This document shows, piece after piece, positions 42,141-50,748 of a stretch of DNA of 64,000 nt. The position numbers and the translations under genes were made by a program. Origin of the DNA: Desulfoprunum benzoelyticum (GTDB lineage Bacteria; Desulfobacterota; Desulfobulbia; Desulfobulbales; Desulfocapsaceae); the NCBI RefSeq assembly GCF_014201505.1, contig NZ_JACHEO010000002.1, forward strand, positions 1-64,000, in the 5' to 3' direction. Position 1 is the first letter of the stretch. Every line of letters begins with the position of its first letter. The notes beneath the pieces were generated by a model that was not told where the DNA came from, made no database searches, and saw nothing but the letters and a program-made list of their open reading frames with translations.

Positions 42141-44282
42141 TCAGCGCCGGAATTTTTCCTCCAGGAGGCTGAGGGTCTTGTCGGCGGAAACCGTAATCGG
42201 GGTGCCGGGGCCGAAGACCGCCTTGACGCCGGCGTCGAAGAGGAAGGCATAATCACCCGGCGGGATGACGCCGCCGGCGACGACGAGGATGTCTTCGCCG
42301 CCCTGTTTCTTCAGTTCTTCGATCAGGGCCGGGACCAGGGTTTTGTGGCCGGCGGCGAGACTTGAGGCGCCGACGACATGGACGTCGTTTTCGATCGCCA
42401 TCTTGGCCGCCTCTTCCGGAGTCTGGAACATCGGGCTGATATCGACGTCGAAACCGAGGTCGGCATAGGCGCTGGCGATAACCTTGAAGCCACGGTCATG
42501 GCCGTCCTGGCCCATTTTGGTGACCAGCAGCCGTGGACGCCGCCCCTGCGATTCGAGGAATTTCGCGGTCCTGTTCCGCAGCGAAGCGATGATCTCGGCA
42601 TTGCCGGCATACTCCGAGGCATAGGCGCCGGAGATGCAGCGGGTGGTGGCGACGAAGCGGCCGAAGACCTTTTCCATCGCGTCGGATATCTCGCCGACGG
42701 TGGCCCGGGCCCGCACTGCCGGCAGCGCCGCCTCGAGAAGATTGCCGTCGCCTTCGGCCGCCCTGGTCAGGTCGGCCAGGGCCTTCTCGACCGCGGCGGT
42801 GTCGCGGCTGGCCCGGATCTGTCTGAGCCTCTCGACCTGTTCGTCGCGGACCGTCGCCGGGACCTCGCGGACCTCGAAATCGATCTTCTCGTCCGGCAGC
42901 TTGTACTTGTTGACCCCGACGATGACGTCGAGGCCCTGGTCGATCCGGGCCTGCTTGCGGGCGGCCGACTCCTCGATCCGCATCTTCGGCATCCCCGATT
43001 CGATGGCCTTGGCCATGCCGCCCAGTTCCTCGATCTCGTCGATGATCTTCTGGGCCTCATCGATGATGCTGCGGGTCAGCGATTCGAGGTAGTAGGAACC
43101 GCCGAGCGGGTCGATGACGTGGCAGATCTGGCTCTCCTCCTGGATGATGATCTGGGTGTTGCGGGCGATCCGGGCCGAGAAGTCGGTCGGCAGGCCGATG
43201 GCCTCGTCGAAGGAGTTGGTATGCAGCGACTGGGTGCCGCCGAGCACCGCCGACAGGGCCTCGAGCGTCGTTCTGATGACGTTGTTGTACGGATCCTGCT
43301 CGGTCAGGCTCCAGCCCGAGGTCTGGCAGTGGGTACGGAGCATCGATGACTGCGGGTTTTTCGGGTTGAACTGGCTCATCAGGCGGTGCCAGAGGAAACG
43401 GGCCGCCCGCAGCATGGCGATGTCCATGAAGAAGTTCATGCCGATGCCGAAAAAGAACGACAGTCGCGGGGCGAAGGTGTCGACATCGAGTCCGCTTCTC
43501 AGGGCGGCCTTGACGTACTCCACCCCGTCGGCCAGGGTGAAGGCGGTCTGCAGCACGCTGTTGGCGCCGGCCTCCATCATATGGTAGCCGCTGATGCTGA
43601 TCGTGTTGTATTTCGGCATCTCCTTCGAGCAGAAGGCCATGATGTCGGAGATGATCCGCATTGAAGGGCTGGGCGGGTAGATGTAAGTGTTGCGGGTCAG
43701 GTATTCCTTGAGGATGTCGTTCTGGATGGTACCGGTCAGCTTGTCGTGGGGTACGCCCTGTTCCTCGGCGGCGACGATGTAACCGGCCAGGATCGGGATG
43801 ACCGCCCCGTTCATCGTCATCGACACCGACATCTGTTCGAGCGGGATGCCGTCGAACAGGATCTTCATGTCCTCGACTGAATCGATGGCCACCCCGGCCT
43901 TGCCGATGTCGCCGGCGACCCGGGGGTGATCGGAGTCGTAGCCGCGGTGGGTGGCGAGATCGAAGGCCACCGACAGGCCCTTCTGGCCGGCGGCGAGGGC
44001 CTTGCGATAGAAGGCGTTCGATTCCTTGGCGGTGGAAAAGCCGGCGTACTGGCGGATGGTCCAGGGGCGGCCGGCGTACATCGTCGCCATCGGCCCACGG
44101 ACATACGGGGGCAACCCGGGGAGGGTGTTGACAGACTCGAGGCCTTCGAGGTCTTCGGCGGTGTAGAGGGCCTTGACCTTGATCCCTTCCGGGGTCAGCC
44201 AATCGAGGGAATCCGGGTTTTTTCCCTTCATCTGCTTGCTGGCCAGCTCTTCCCACCTCGTTTTTTCCGGATGTGATGCCAT
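42141..44282 (-). CDS. methylmalonyl-CoA mutase, single-chain
   Basis: 713-aa adenosylcobalamin enzyme converting succinyl-CoA and (R)-methylmalonyl-CoA. The N-terminal TIM barrel carries [27 protein letters not shown] (substrate-binding) and [32 protein letters not shown]. The C-terminal B12 domain (about 580-713) has the base-off motif [10 protein letters not shown]. Length equals the catalytic large subunit, and homodimer action is likely because no small subunit gene is nearby. AGGAGGA precedes the ATG. It follows the epimerase gene by 51 bases. Confidence 0.95.
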   Translation of the reverse strand: MASHPEKTRWEELASKQMKGKNPDSLDWLTPEGIKVKALYTAEDLEGLESVNTLPGLPPYVRGPMATMYAGRPWTIRQYAGFSTAKESNAFYRKALAAGQKGLSVAFDLATHRGYDSDHPRVAGDIGKAGVAIDSVEDMKILFDGIPLEQMSVSMTMNGAVIPILAGYIVAAEEQGVPHDKLTGTIQNDILKEYLTRNTYIYPPSPSMRIISDIMAFCSKEMPKYNTISISGYHMMEAGANSVLQTAFTLADGVEYVKAALRSGLDVDTFAPRLSFFFGIGMNFFMDIAMLRAARFLWHRLMSQFNPKNPQSSMLRTHCQTSGWSLTEQDPYNNVIRTTLEALSAVLGGTQSLHTNSFDEAIGLPTDFSARIARNTQIIIQEESQICHVIDPLGGSYYLESLTRSIIDEAQKIIDEIEELGGMAKAIESGMPKMRIEESAARKQARIDQGLDVIVGVNKYKLPDEKIDFEVREVPATVRDEQVERLRQIRASRDTAAVEKALADLTRAAEGDGNLLEAALPAVRARATVGEISDAMEKVFGRFVATTRCISGAYASEYAGNAEIIASLRNRTAKFLESQGRRPRLLVTKMGQDGHDRGFKVIASAYADLGFDVDISPMFQTPEEAAKMAIENDVHVVGASSLAAGHKTLVPALIEELKKQGGEDILVVAGGVIPPGDYAFLFDAGVKAVFGPGTPITVSADKTLSLLEEKFRR

Positions 44283-44333
44283 TCTCTGTCCTCCTGGTAG
44301 GATACGGTTGTTCGCTTAGGTTGATGCAGCGGA

Positions 44334-44738
44334 TCAGGATCGTTCACACAATTCTACCAGCACCCCACCGGTCGCCTTGGGATGGAGGAAGGCTATCTTG
44401 GCGCCGCCGGCGCCTTTGCGCGGAACCTGGTCGATAAGCTGGACTCCCTTGGCCTTCAGTTCGGCCAGTGCCTCTTCGATGTTTTCGACCCGGAAGGCGA
44501 CATGCTGGAATCCGGCGCCCTTCTTCTCGATGAATTTCGCCACCGGCCCATCGGGAGAAGTGGATTCGAGCAGTTCGACCTCGCTTTCTCCGACCGGGAA
44601 AAAGGCGGTCGTCACCTTCTGCTCGGCCACGGTTTCGGCGCCTTCGAAGGAGAGACCGAGGACCTCGGACCAGAATGATTTGCCCTCATTCATGTTGTTG
44701 ACTGCGATACCGAGATGATCGATTTTCAGAATCTTCAT
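44334..44738 (-). CDS. methylmalonyl-CoA epimerase
   Basis: 134-aa VOC-fold protein from the ATG at 44738; an ATG four codons upstream overlaps the likely GGAG ribosome site. Metal-binding residues fit [12 protein letters not shown] (His near 7), [16 protein letters not shown] and the C-terminal LVELCE (Glu). It interconverts the (R)- and (S)-isomers so that carboxyl-transfer enzymes and the mutase can connect. Placed between the TetR regulator and the mutase. Confidence 0.92.
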   Translation of the reverse strand: MKILKIDHLGIAVNNMNEGKSFWSEVLGLSFEGAETVAEQKVTTAFFPVGESEVELLESTSPDGPVAKFIEKKGAGFQHVAFRVENIEEALAELKAKGVQLIDQVPRKGAGGAKIAFLHPKATGGVLVELCERS

Positions 44739-44801
44739 TTGCGTCTCCATCGGAAAGGGTAAGAGTCCAAGGCCTTGCGGCCATGCAGGTTCGAAGCTCA
44801 G

Positions 44802-45419
44802 CTACTCGGGTTTTCTGAAGTGATTGACAGAGGAGTGGGGATTGGCCATGCCGCGCCATACCATCTCGAACATGGCGTTGGCCTGTTCGGACAGGCTTCC
44901 CTGCTGGCCGCGCAGAATCCACATGAAGAAACTGCGCTGAACGAATCCCATCAGGAAGTCAAGCAGGGTGCCGGCCCGGACGTCGGGGTTCAGCACGCCC
45001 TCCTTCTGGCCCTGGCGCAGGACGCCGATCAGCAGGTTCATCATCCGTCGCTGGTTGAAGGTCTCGTCGGCCATCCATGTTTTCATCGGCAGGGTCATGA
45101 AGACGATCTTGCCCAGCCCCTGGTGCCGCTCGTAGTAGTCGAGCTGCAGCCAGAAGACCTTGCGCAGTTTCTCCTTCAGATCCTCGATGCCCTGGAGATG
45201 ATCGACGATGCGATCGGTCAGCTTTCCCATCCAGACGTCGACGAAGGCGAAGACCAGACGCTCCTTGCTGCCGTAATGTTTGTAGATCGTAGTGAAGCTG
45301 ACACCGGCGCGACCGGCGATATCCCGGATACTCGCCTTGTGGAAGTCGGAGTTGGAAAAGACCTCGAGAACCGCTGATTCAAGGCGTTTCTGGATATCGG
45401 GATTCAATTCGTTTAACAT
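44802..45419 (-). CDS. TetR-family regulator, likely of propionate/methylmalonyl-CoA genes
   Basis: 205-aa regulator. The HTH region (about residues 12-58) reads RLESAVLEVFSNSDFHKASIRDIAGRAGVSFTTIYKHYGSKERL; the C-terminal ligand domain is helical and not recognised. Its only good ATG lies inside a 12/13 copy of GTAACAwTGTTAC, and another perfect copy lies about 200 bases upstream by its promoter, indicating autoregulation. The same sequences precede prpE and mmdA. First of the operon with epimerase, mutase and probably meaB. The effector may be an acyl-CoA such as propionyl- or methylmalonyl-CoA (inference). No strong ribosome site is visible. Confidence 0.8.
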   Translation of the reverse strand: MLNELNPDIQKRLESAVLEVFSNSDFHKASIRDIAGRAGVSFTTIYKHYGSKERLVFAFVDVWMGKLTDRIVDHLQGIEDLKEKLRKVFWLQLDYYERHQGLGKIVFMTLPMKTWMADETFNQRRMMNLLIGVLRQGQKEGVLNPDVRAGTLLDFLMGFVQRSFFMWILRGQQGSLSEQANAMFEMVWRGMANPHSSVNHFRKPE

Positions 45420-45425
45420 TGTTAC
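45413..45425. promoter_or_regulatory. palindromic operator overlapping the TetR start codon
   Basis: TTAACATTGTTAC, 12 of 13 bases of the palindrome, centred at 45419. The regulator's ATG (45419-45417) sits inside it, so a bound repressor would block elongation or initiation. Confidence 0.6.
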
Positions 45426-45613
45426 TGCACAGTCACTCTCTGCTGAAGAAGGAGATCGCCACGCATGGATGCAGACAATTGCCCGGTGATTGTAAATTTA
45501 GTTGCGAAACTAAAAATCATATTGATATAATTATTAAAATATAAAATTTCTTTTCTCTTCTTGGGTGTCGTGGCGTCCCTGTAGTCAGGGGCTTGCCGAA
45601 AACGGTCTGAAAA

Positions 45614-45626
45614 GTAACAATGTTAC
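45614..45626. promoter_or_regulatory. palindromic operator at the TetR promoter
   Basis: GTAACAATGTTAC, a perfect 13-bp palindrome centred at 45620, 7 bases downstream of the minus 10 element on the minus strand. It lies 201 bp from the copy at the TetR start codon. Confidence 0.75.
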
Positions 45627-45633
45627 TATTGCA

Positions 45634-45662
45634 CTTGTATGCTACTCTTGGAGAATTGTCAA
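45634..45662 (-). promoter_or_regulatory. predicted promoter of the TetR-epimerase-mutase operon
   Basis: On the minus strand TTGACA (45662-45657), 17-base spacer, TACAAG (45639-45634). The minus 35 is consensus and the minus 10 matches four of six. A perfect operator palindrome follows at once. Confidence 0.6.
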
Positions 45663-45743
45663 GAGCAAACGGCTCCGGCTTTCATGCCTGCAGGTGGCGA
45701 CAGGTGCTGTCGGCCGGATCGGCAGTGTATGCCTCCGGCTTCT

Positions 45744-46904
45744 CTACTTGAACAGGGATAACAGTATTCCAGCGGCGACGGCGGAGCCGATGACGCCGGC
45801 GACATTGGGTCCCATTGCGTGCATGAGAAGAAAGTTGGACGGATTCTCTTTCTGTCCCACCACCTGGGATACCCGGGCCGCCATCGGCACCGCCGAGACT
45901 CCGGCCGAGCCGATGAGCGGATTGATGCCCCCGCCCATGACCTTGTTCATCAGTTTGGCAAGCAACACGCCGGCGGCGGTGCCGATGGCAAAAGCGGTCA
46001 CCCCCAGGAAGAGGATGGCAAGGGTTTCGACCCGAAGGAAATTCTCGGCGGTGGCGGTTGCGCCGACCGACAATCCGAGAAAGATCGTGATGGTGTTGAT
46101 CAGGGCGTTTTTCGCAGTATCCTCGAGGCGACCGGCGACGCCGCATTCGCGGAAGAGGTTGCCGATCATCAGCATGCCGATCAAGGTGGTGGCCGGCGGA
46201 ACGATCAGGGCGACGACGATGGTGACGAGGATCGGAAAGAGGATCCTCTCCTTCTTGCTGACCTCGCGCAGCTGTGTCATCTTGATCGCCCGTTCTTCCT
46301 TTGTGGTCAACAGGCGCATGATCGGCGGCTGGATGATCGGCACCATCGCCATATAGGAATAGGCGGCGATGGCTATCGAGCCGAGCAGATGCGGGGCCAG
46401 CCGGGAGGAGAGGAATATCGCGGTCGGCCCGTCGGCCCCGCCGATGATGCCGATGGAGGCGGCCTCCTGGGCGGTGAACAGGCCTGAGCCGATCGCGGCG
46501 AGGAAGGTGATGAAGATGCCGAATTGGGCGGCGGCGCCGAGGAGCAGGGATTTGGGGTTGGCGATCAGCGGCCCGAAATCGGTCATCGCCCCGACTCCGA
46601 GAAAGATCAGGGGCGGGAAGATCCCCAGGTGATCGCCCTGGAACAGGTAGTACATCAAGCCGCCGGGCTGGACGGTATGGATGACCTTATCCTTGATCTC
46701 GATGATCGGTTCGGCCATCATGTCGGCCAGGGGCAGGTTGGTGAGCAGGACGCCGAAGGCGATGGGAATGAGCAGCAGGGGCTCGAAGCCCTTGACGATC
46801 GCCAGATAGATCAGCAGACAGGCGATGCCGATCATCAGGATATGACCGAGAGTGAGGTTGAATATCCCCATGCTGTGGATGAATTCCGCCAGTGCCGCGA
46901 GCAT
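45744..46904 (-). CDS. mmdB: Na+-translocating decarboxylase beta subunit
   Basis: 386-aa membrane subunit (OadB/MmdB/GcdB family) with about eleven hydrophobic segments. Conserved ion-path motifs are [17 protein letters not shown] (near residue 160) and [23 protein letters not shown] near the C-terminus, plus [18 protein letters not shown]. It decarboxylates carboxybiotin and exports Na+. AAGGAGA lies before the ATG. Last gene of mmdA-mmdD-mmdC-mmdB, 15 bases after the biotin carrier. Confidence 0.94.
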   Translation of the reverse strand: MLAALAEFIHSMGIFNLTLGHILMIGIACLLIYLAIVKGFEPLLLIPIAFGVLLTNLPLADMMAEPIIEIKDKVIHTVQPGGLMYYLFQGDHLGIFPPLIFLGVGAMTDFGPLIANPKSLLLGAAAQFGIFITFLAAIGSGLFTAQEAASIGIIGGADGPTAIFLSSRLAPHLLGSIAIAAYSYMAMVPIIQPPIMRLLTTKEERAIKMTQLREVSKKERILFPILVTIVVALIVPPATTLIGMLMIGNLFRECGVAGRLEDTAKNALINTITIFLGLSVGATATAENFLRVETLAILFLGVTAFAIGTAAGVLLAKLMNKVMGGGINPLIGSAGVSAVPMAARVSQVVGQKENPSNFLLMHAMGPNVAGVIGSAVAAGILLSLFK

Positions 46905-46919
46905 GTTGTTCTCCTTTGG

Positions 46920-47309
46920 TTAGGCGAAGACGACCAGGGGATCGCCGGCGTTCACCGAGGCGCCCTTGACGGCACGGACCTCGGCGATGGTGCCGTCGTG
47001 CGGGGCCAGGATCTCGTTTTCCATTTTCATCGCCTCGAGGATCATCAGCAGCTGCCCCTTGGCGATCTGGTCGCCGGCCTGGACCTTGACCTCGAGGATG
47101 GTTCCCGGCATCGGGGCGGGGATCGTCCCCGGCCCGCTGGCAGCCGGGGCGGGTGCCGCCGGGCGGGGGCTGGCCGCCGGCACCGGTTGGGCGGCAGAGG
47201 CGGGGCGTGGCGCCGGGGCTACGGCATATCCAGTGGAGGACGATCCTCCCATCTCCTCTACCTCGACTTCATACTCCTTGCCATTGACGCGTACTCTGAA
47301 TTTCTTCAT
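46920..47309 (-). CDS. mmdC: biotin carrier subunit of the Na+-translocating decarboxylase
   Basis: 129 aa from the ATG at 47309 (MKKFRVRVNGKEYEVEVEE); an ATG at 47324 is an alternative. An Ala/Pro-rich flexible linker (about residues 28-58) leads to a biotinyl domain with biotin-Lys in MILEAMKMENEILAP. The carrier swings between MmdA (carboxyl transfer) and MmdB (decarboxylation). Placed 17 bases after mmdD. Confidence 0.93.
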   Translation of the reverse strand: MKKFRVRVNGKEYEVEVEEMGGSSSTGYAVAPAPRPASAAQPVPAASPRPAAPAPAASGPGTIPAPMPGTILEVKVQAGDQIAKGQLLMILEAMKMENEILAPHDGTIAEVRAVKGASVNAGDPLVVFA

Positions 47310-47326
47310 AGTTGTTTTTCCCATGG

Positions 47327-47773
47327 TTAGAATCTGCTGTTCATCTGGTCTACAATCCCTGCCTTGCCCCATGCCGGGGTTGAATCTATCTTGCGGATAT
47401 TGCGGATGACGATATCTCCGGTCGCACGAGTCGGATACATGGCGAGCACCGCCGAGATGACGGCCGGGATCTCGTCATCGTCGGTGGTGGCCACTGGGGT
47501 ATCGACGACCGGCCGGACCGCCGGCGCCGGTTGCGGAGCGGGAGCCGGTTGCGAAGCGGGAGCCGGTTGCGAAGTGGGTGCCGGTTGGCGGCTGGGTTGG
47601 GCGGTGAATCTGGCCAGCAGGGTGATGACGATCTGGAGGATCACCAGGGCGATAAAGGTTATACCCATCCCGAGAAAGGTGACGACGAGGCCTGCCAGCA
47701 TCCTGTCGGCAAAGGAGAGGGTCTTGATGGTTGCAGGATCGGCAAGTTGGGCTAACAGTTCGGATATTCCCAT
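47327..47773 (-). CDS. mmdD: OadG/MmdD-family small membrane subunit
   Basis: 148 aa. One N-terminal membrane helix (MLAGLVVTFLGMGITFIALVILQIVITLL, about residues 25-53), a Gln-Pro-Ala-Pro repeat linker, and a C-terminal helix-rich region EIPAVISAVLAMYPTRATG...IRNI. This is the OadG/MmdD plan that anchors the carboxyltransferase to the beta subunit. The linker is coded by four copies of an 18-bp repeat. GGGGAGAA precedes the ATG. Confidence 0.85.
   Translation of the reverse strand: MGISELLAQLADPATIKTLSFADRMLAGLVVTFLGMGITFIALVILQIVITLLARFTAQPSRQPAPTSQPAPASQPAPAPQPAPAVRPVVDTPVATTDDDEIPAVISAVLAMYPTRATGDIVIRNIRKIDSTPAWGKAGIVDQMNSRF
47526..47597. repeat. four tandem 18-bp repeats within mmdD
   Basis: Four successive 18-base units starting GCCGGTT at 47526, 47544, 47562 and 47580. 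Units 2 and 3 are nearly identical and unit 4 has diverged. They encode six-residue Gln-Pro-Ala-Pro blocks in the linker. The in-frame 18-bp unit allows length changes without frameshift. Confidence 0.85.
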
Positions 47774-47791
47774 TGTTGCGTTCTCCCCGGC

Positions 47792-49339
47792 CTATAATGG
47801 TATGTTGCCGTGCTTTTTGGCCGGTCGTTTCTCCCGCTTGCCGGCCAGCATCAGGAAGGCGTCGATAATCCGCTGCCGGGTGGTGTGCGGTTCGATGACA
47901 TCGTCGACAAACCCCCGTTCCGCCGCCTTGTAGGGGGTAGCGAATTCGGCGGCGTACTCCTCGAGGATCTGCCGGCGCATCGCCTCCTTGTCCTCGGCCT
48001 TTTCAATATCGTTCTTGAAGATGATGTTGACGGCGCCGTCCGAACCCATGACCGCGACCTCGGCCGTCGGCCAGGCGAAGACCATGTCGGCGCCGAGAGA
48101 TTTGGAGCACATCGCCACGTAGGCGCCGCCGTACGCCTTTCTGGTGATCAGTGTGACCTTGGCGACGGTCGCCTCGCTGTAGGCATAGAGGATCTTGGCT
48201 CCGTGGCGGATGATGCCGCCGTACTCCTGGGTCGTCCCCGGGAGGAAGCCGGGGACATCGACGATCGTGAGCAACGGGATGTTGAAGGCATCGCAGGTTC
48301 GGATGAACCGCGAAGCCTTGTCGCCGGCATTCATGTCGAGACAGCCGGCCATGACCTGGGGCTGGTTGGCGATGATGCCGACCGACCGGCCGTTGATTCT
48401 GGCCAGACAGGTAATCAGGTTCCTGGCAAAATAGTGCTGATATTCGAAGACTGATCCGGCATCGGCGATGTGGCCGATGACCTCGTGCATATCGTAGGCT
48501 TTGTTGGGGCTGTCCGGGATGATATAGTCGAGTTCATCGACCTGGCGGTCGACGTCCGACGTCGTCTCCACCGGAGGGGCGGTCTCCATATTGTTGGAGG
48601 GAAGATAGCCGACCAGGCGGCGGATGTCGTTGAGACAGTCTGCATCGCTGTCGGCGATGAAATGGACATTGCCGCTGATGCTGTTATGGGTCATGGCGCC
48701 GCCGAGCTCCTCGGCGGAGACGTTTTCGCCGGTGACCGCCTTGATGACCTGCGGCCCGGTGATGAACATCTGTGCAGTCTTGTTGACCATGAAGATGAAG
48801 TCGGTCAAGGCCGGCGAGTACACCGCGCCGCCGGCACACGGCCCCATTACGGCCGAGATCTGGGGAATGACGCCGGAATAGATGGCGTTGCGATAGAATA
48901 TGTCGCCGTAGCCGGAGAGGGCGTCGACCGCCTCCTGGATACGGGCGCCGCCCGAGTCGTTGAGGCCGACGATCGGGGCCCCGACCTTGACCGCCGCATC
49001 CATTGCCTTGACCACCTTGCGGGCGTGCATTTCGCCGAGCGCACCGCCGGTGATCGTGAAGTCCTGGGAGAAAGCGTAGACCAGCCGGCCGTCGATCCGG
49101 CCGTAGCCGGTAACGACCGATTCGCCTTCGAAGTCGAGCTTGTCCATGCCGAATCTGGTGCAGCGGTTCTTGACGAAGGCGTCGAGTTCGACGAAGGTGC
49201 CCGGGTCGAAGAGGGCCAGCAGCCGTTCGCGGGCGGTCATCTTGCCCTGGGCCTGCTGCTTCTCGATTCTGGCCTGGCCGCCGCCAAGGGCGATCTTTTC
49301 TTTTTTGTTCTGCAGGAATTGGCGTTTGTCGATGCTCAT
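47792..49339 (-). CDS. mmdA: methylmalonyl-CoA decarboxylase carboxyltransferase (alpha) subunit
   Basis: 515 aa from the ATG at 49339, with AAGGAAG upstream; the frame is open to 49405 without support. Both halves of the carboxyltransferase fold are present: [60 protein letters not shown] and [35 protein letters not shown]. It is paralogous to the 36173-37723 protein (both end KKHGNIPL). First gene of mmdA-D-C-B, the Na+ pump converting (S)-methylmalonyl-CoA to propionyl-CoA and CO2. Glutaconyl-CoA decarboxylase is less likely given the mutase and epimerase nearby. Confidence 0.9.
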   Translation of the reverse strand: MSIDKRQFLQNKKEKIALGGGQARIEKQQAQGKMTARERLLALFDPGTFVELDAFVKNRCTRFGMDKLDFEGESVVTGYGRIDGRLVYAFSQDFTITGGALGEMHARKVVKAMDAAVKVGAPIVGLNDSGGARIQEAVDALSGYGDIFYRNAIYSGVIPQISAVMGPCAGGAVYSPALTDFIFMVNKTAQMFITGPQVIKAVTGENVSAEELGGAMTHNSISGNVHFIADSDADCLNDIRRLVGYLPSNNMETAPPVETTSDVDRQVDELDYIIPDSPNKAYDMHEVIGHIADAGSVFEYQHYFARNLITCLARINGRSVGIIANQPQVMAGCLDMNAGDKASRFIRTCDAFNIPLLTIVDVPGFLPGTTQEYGGIIRHGAKILYAYSEATVAKVTLITRKAYGGAYVAMCSKSLGADMVFAWPTAEVAVMGSDGAVNIIFKNDIEKAEDKEAMRRQILEEYAAEFATPYKAAERGFVDDVIEPHTTRQRIIDAFLMLAGKREKRPAKKHGNIPL

Positions 49340-49412
49340 GTCTCTGGCTTCCTTTTTCAACAGGACGAAAATAGAGGGTTGCTGACAGGGGTGGAACCGG
49401 GCCATCGTTGCT

Positions 49413-49425
49413 TTAACATTGTTAC
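49413..49425. promoter_or_regulatory. palindromic operator, mmdA leader copy
   Basis: TTAACATTGTTAC, 12 of 13 bases of the palindrome, centred at 49419, 74 bases upstream of the mmdA start. It has the same sequence as the copy over the TetR start codon. Confidence 0.6.
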
Positions 49426-49619
49426 TGTCTTGACGAAAATAGTTATCTGGATAATCATGACCTGACCATCCTGTGCATGGTTAGATCGATTTTCGTGTCG
49501 CCTGTTGAGTCGAGGCGAGATGAAAAAATAGGGCAATGTGCCGATATGTATTGCGAATCCAATGATATATTTCCTTTATGGGAAGCTTCATTATTCTTTC
49601 TTCACTTGATAATAGTGAA

Positions 49620-49632
49620 AGAACGATGTTAC
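49620..49632. promoter_or_regulatory. degenerate palindromic operator, mmdA promoter-proximal copy
   Basis: AGAACGATGTTAC, 10 of 13 matching, with the right half-site intact. It is centred 207 bp from the other mmdA copy and lies 22 bases downstream of a minus-strand TTGACA. Weaker on sequence alone, but its position matches the paired layout at prpE and TetR. Confidence 0.4.
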
Positions 49633-49795
49633 TCGACCTTATTCGCATGGGTTTTGTCAAGAGTAAAAATCGAAGTGCTGTTCCCTTTTGAGCATTTTCC
49701 AGTAGAATACTGTACAGAAGATGAAAAGTCGGCGGGACGCCGCAGACAAACCCGGGTGTCGGCTCGGTTTCGCGTCAAAAATCAAGGAAGGCCGG

Positions 49796-50692
49796 ATGGA
49801 ACACATGGACCCTCTCAAGGTTGGTGACATCGAGATCCGCTGGCTGTCCGGCGGCGATTTCAAACTGGATGGCGGCACCTTGTTCGGGGTGGTGCCGAAG
49901 GTCCTCTGGCAGAAGCGCTATCCGGTCGATGCCGGCAATTGCATCCTGATGCGCAACGACCCCTTGCTGGTCAGAACGCCGGATGCCGTCATCGTCATCG
50001 ACACCGGTCTTGGCAACAAGCTCTCGGAAAAACAGCAACGGATCTACCAGGTGTCCTCTTGCTGGGATATCCCGGCACAGCTCGGACAGCTTGGGATCAG
50101 TCGCGAGGACGTCGATTACGTTGTCCTGACCCACGGCGACTTCGATCATGCCGGCGGCATCGAGATGATCACCACCGCCGGCGATCGCGAACTCACATTT
50201 CCAAAGGCGACGCACGTCGTGCAAAAGGCCGAGTGGCAGGACCTGAGCCACCCCGGTGATCGCGCCAAGGCCACCTATCTGGAGGAGAATTTCGTCCTCC
50301 TTCGCCGCCAGGGACGGCTGCAGCTCGTCGAAGGTGACGAGGAGATCTGTCCCGGCGTCATCGTTCGTCACAGCGGCGGCCATACCCGCGGCCACCAGAT
50401 GGTCGAGATGACCTCAGGGGGTGGGACGGCCCTGCATCTCGGCGATCTCTGTCCCACCCATGCCCATGTCAACCCCCTGTGGGTCATGGCCTACGATAAT
50501 TTTCCGCTGGAGGCGATCGCGCGGAAAAAACAGTATCTGACCAAATACCTGGCGAGGGGGAGTTGGTTCACCCTGTATCACGATCCATTCCACCGGGCGA
50601 TCAAGATCGATCCGGCCTACCGGATCATTGCCTCCTGGCCCGAATCGGCTTCGGGGCAGGGCGGGGACTGCACGGGTTCGATGGCCGAGTGA
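49796..50692 (+). CDS. MBL-fold metallo-hydrolase
   Basis: 298 aa from the ATG at 49796, after AAGGAAGG; open frame further upstream is unsupported. The metal-binding motif reads TLTHGDFDHAGG-like (VVLTHGDFDHAGGIE, about residue 113), so the second His of HxHxDH is Asp here, a known variant. GGHTRGHQMVEM and LHLGDLCPTHAHVNP supply later ligands. The substrate is unknown. It is divergent from mmdA and 56 bases before the YhdH-like gene, with which it may be cotranscribed. Confidence 0.82.
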   Translation: MEHMDPLKVGDIEIRWLSGGDFKLDGGTLFGVVPKVLWQKRYPVDAGNCILMRNDPLLVRTPDAVIVIDTGLGNKLSEKQQRIYQVSSCWDIPAQLGQLGISREDVDYVVLTHGDFDHAGGIEMITTAGDRELTFPKATHVVQKAEWQDLSHPGDRAKATYLEENFVLLRRQGRLQLVEGDEEICPGVIVRHSGGHTRGHQMVEMTSGGGTALHLGDLCPTHAHVNPLWVMAYDNFPLEAIARKKQYLTKYLARGSWFTLYHDPFHRAIKIDPAYRIIASWPESASGQGGDCTGSMAE

Positions 50693-50748
50693 TGCAGATG
50701 ATCCGGGAACAAGGTGAGAGGATCGCAATCTGAAGGGGAGCTGGTACG

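Larger units (their letters stand above)
45420..45743. other. TetR leader and promoter region
   Basis: 324 bases between the TetR start and the end of mmdB. It contains the promoter 45634-45662, the perfect operator 45614-45626, and an AT-rich tract with a further inverted repeat TTTAGTT-GCGA-AACTAAA (45497-45514). No small gene is evident, and no clear terminator for mmdB is seen. Confidence 0.5.
49340..49795. other. divergent region between mmdA and the MBL-fold gene
   Basis: 456 bases, AT-rich in the middle, without a convincing gene. It holds a minus-strand TTGACA (49660-49655), a degenerate operator (49620-49632), a near-perfect one (49413-49425) and a leader of about 200 bases before mmdA. 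The plus-strand promoter for the MBL gene must also lie here, so the operators could influence both directions. Confidence 0.55.

Noticed and set aside
50128-50160. MBL-fold motif HxDxDH as an inactive enzyme
   Set aside because: Asp replacing the second His occurs in active members of the superfamily, so inactivity cannot be claimed.
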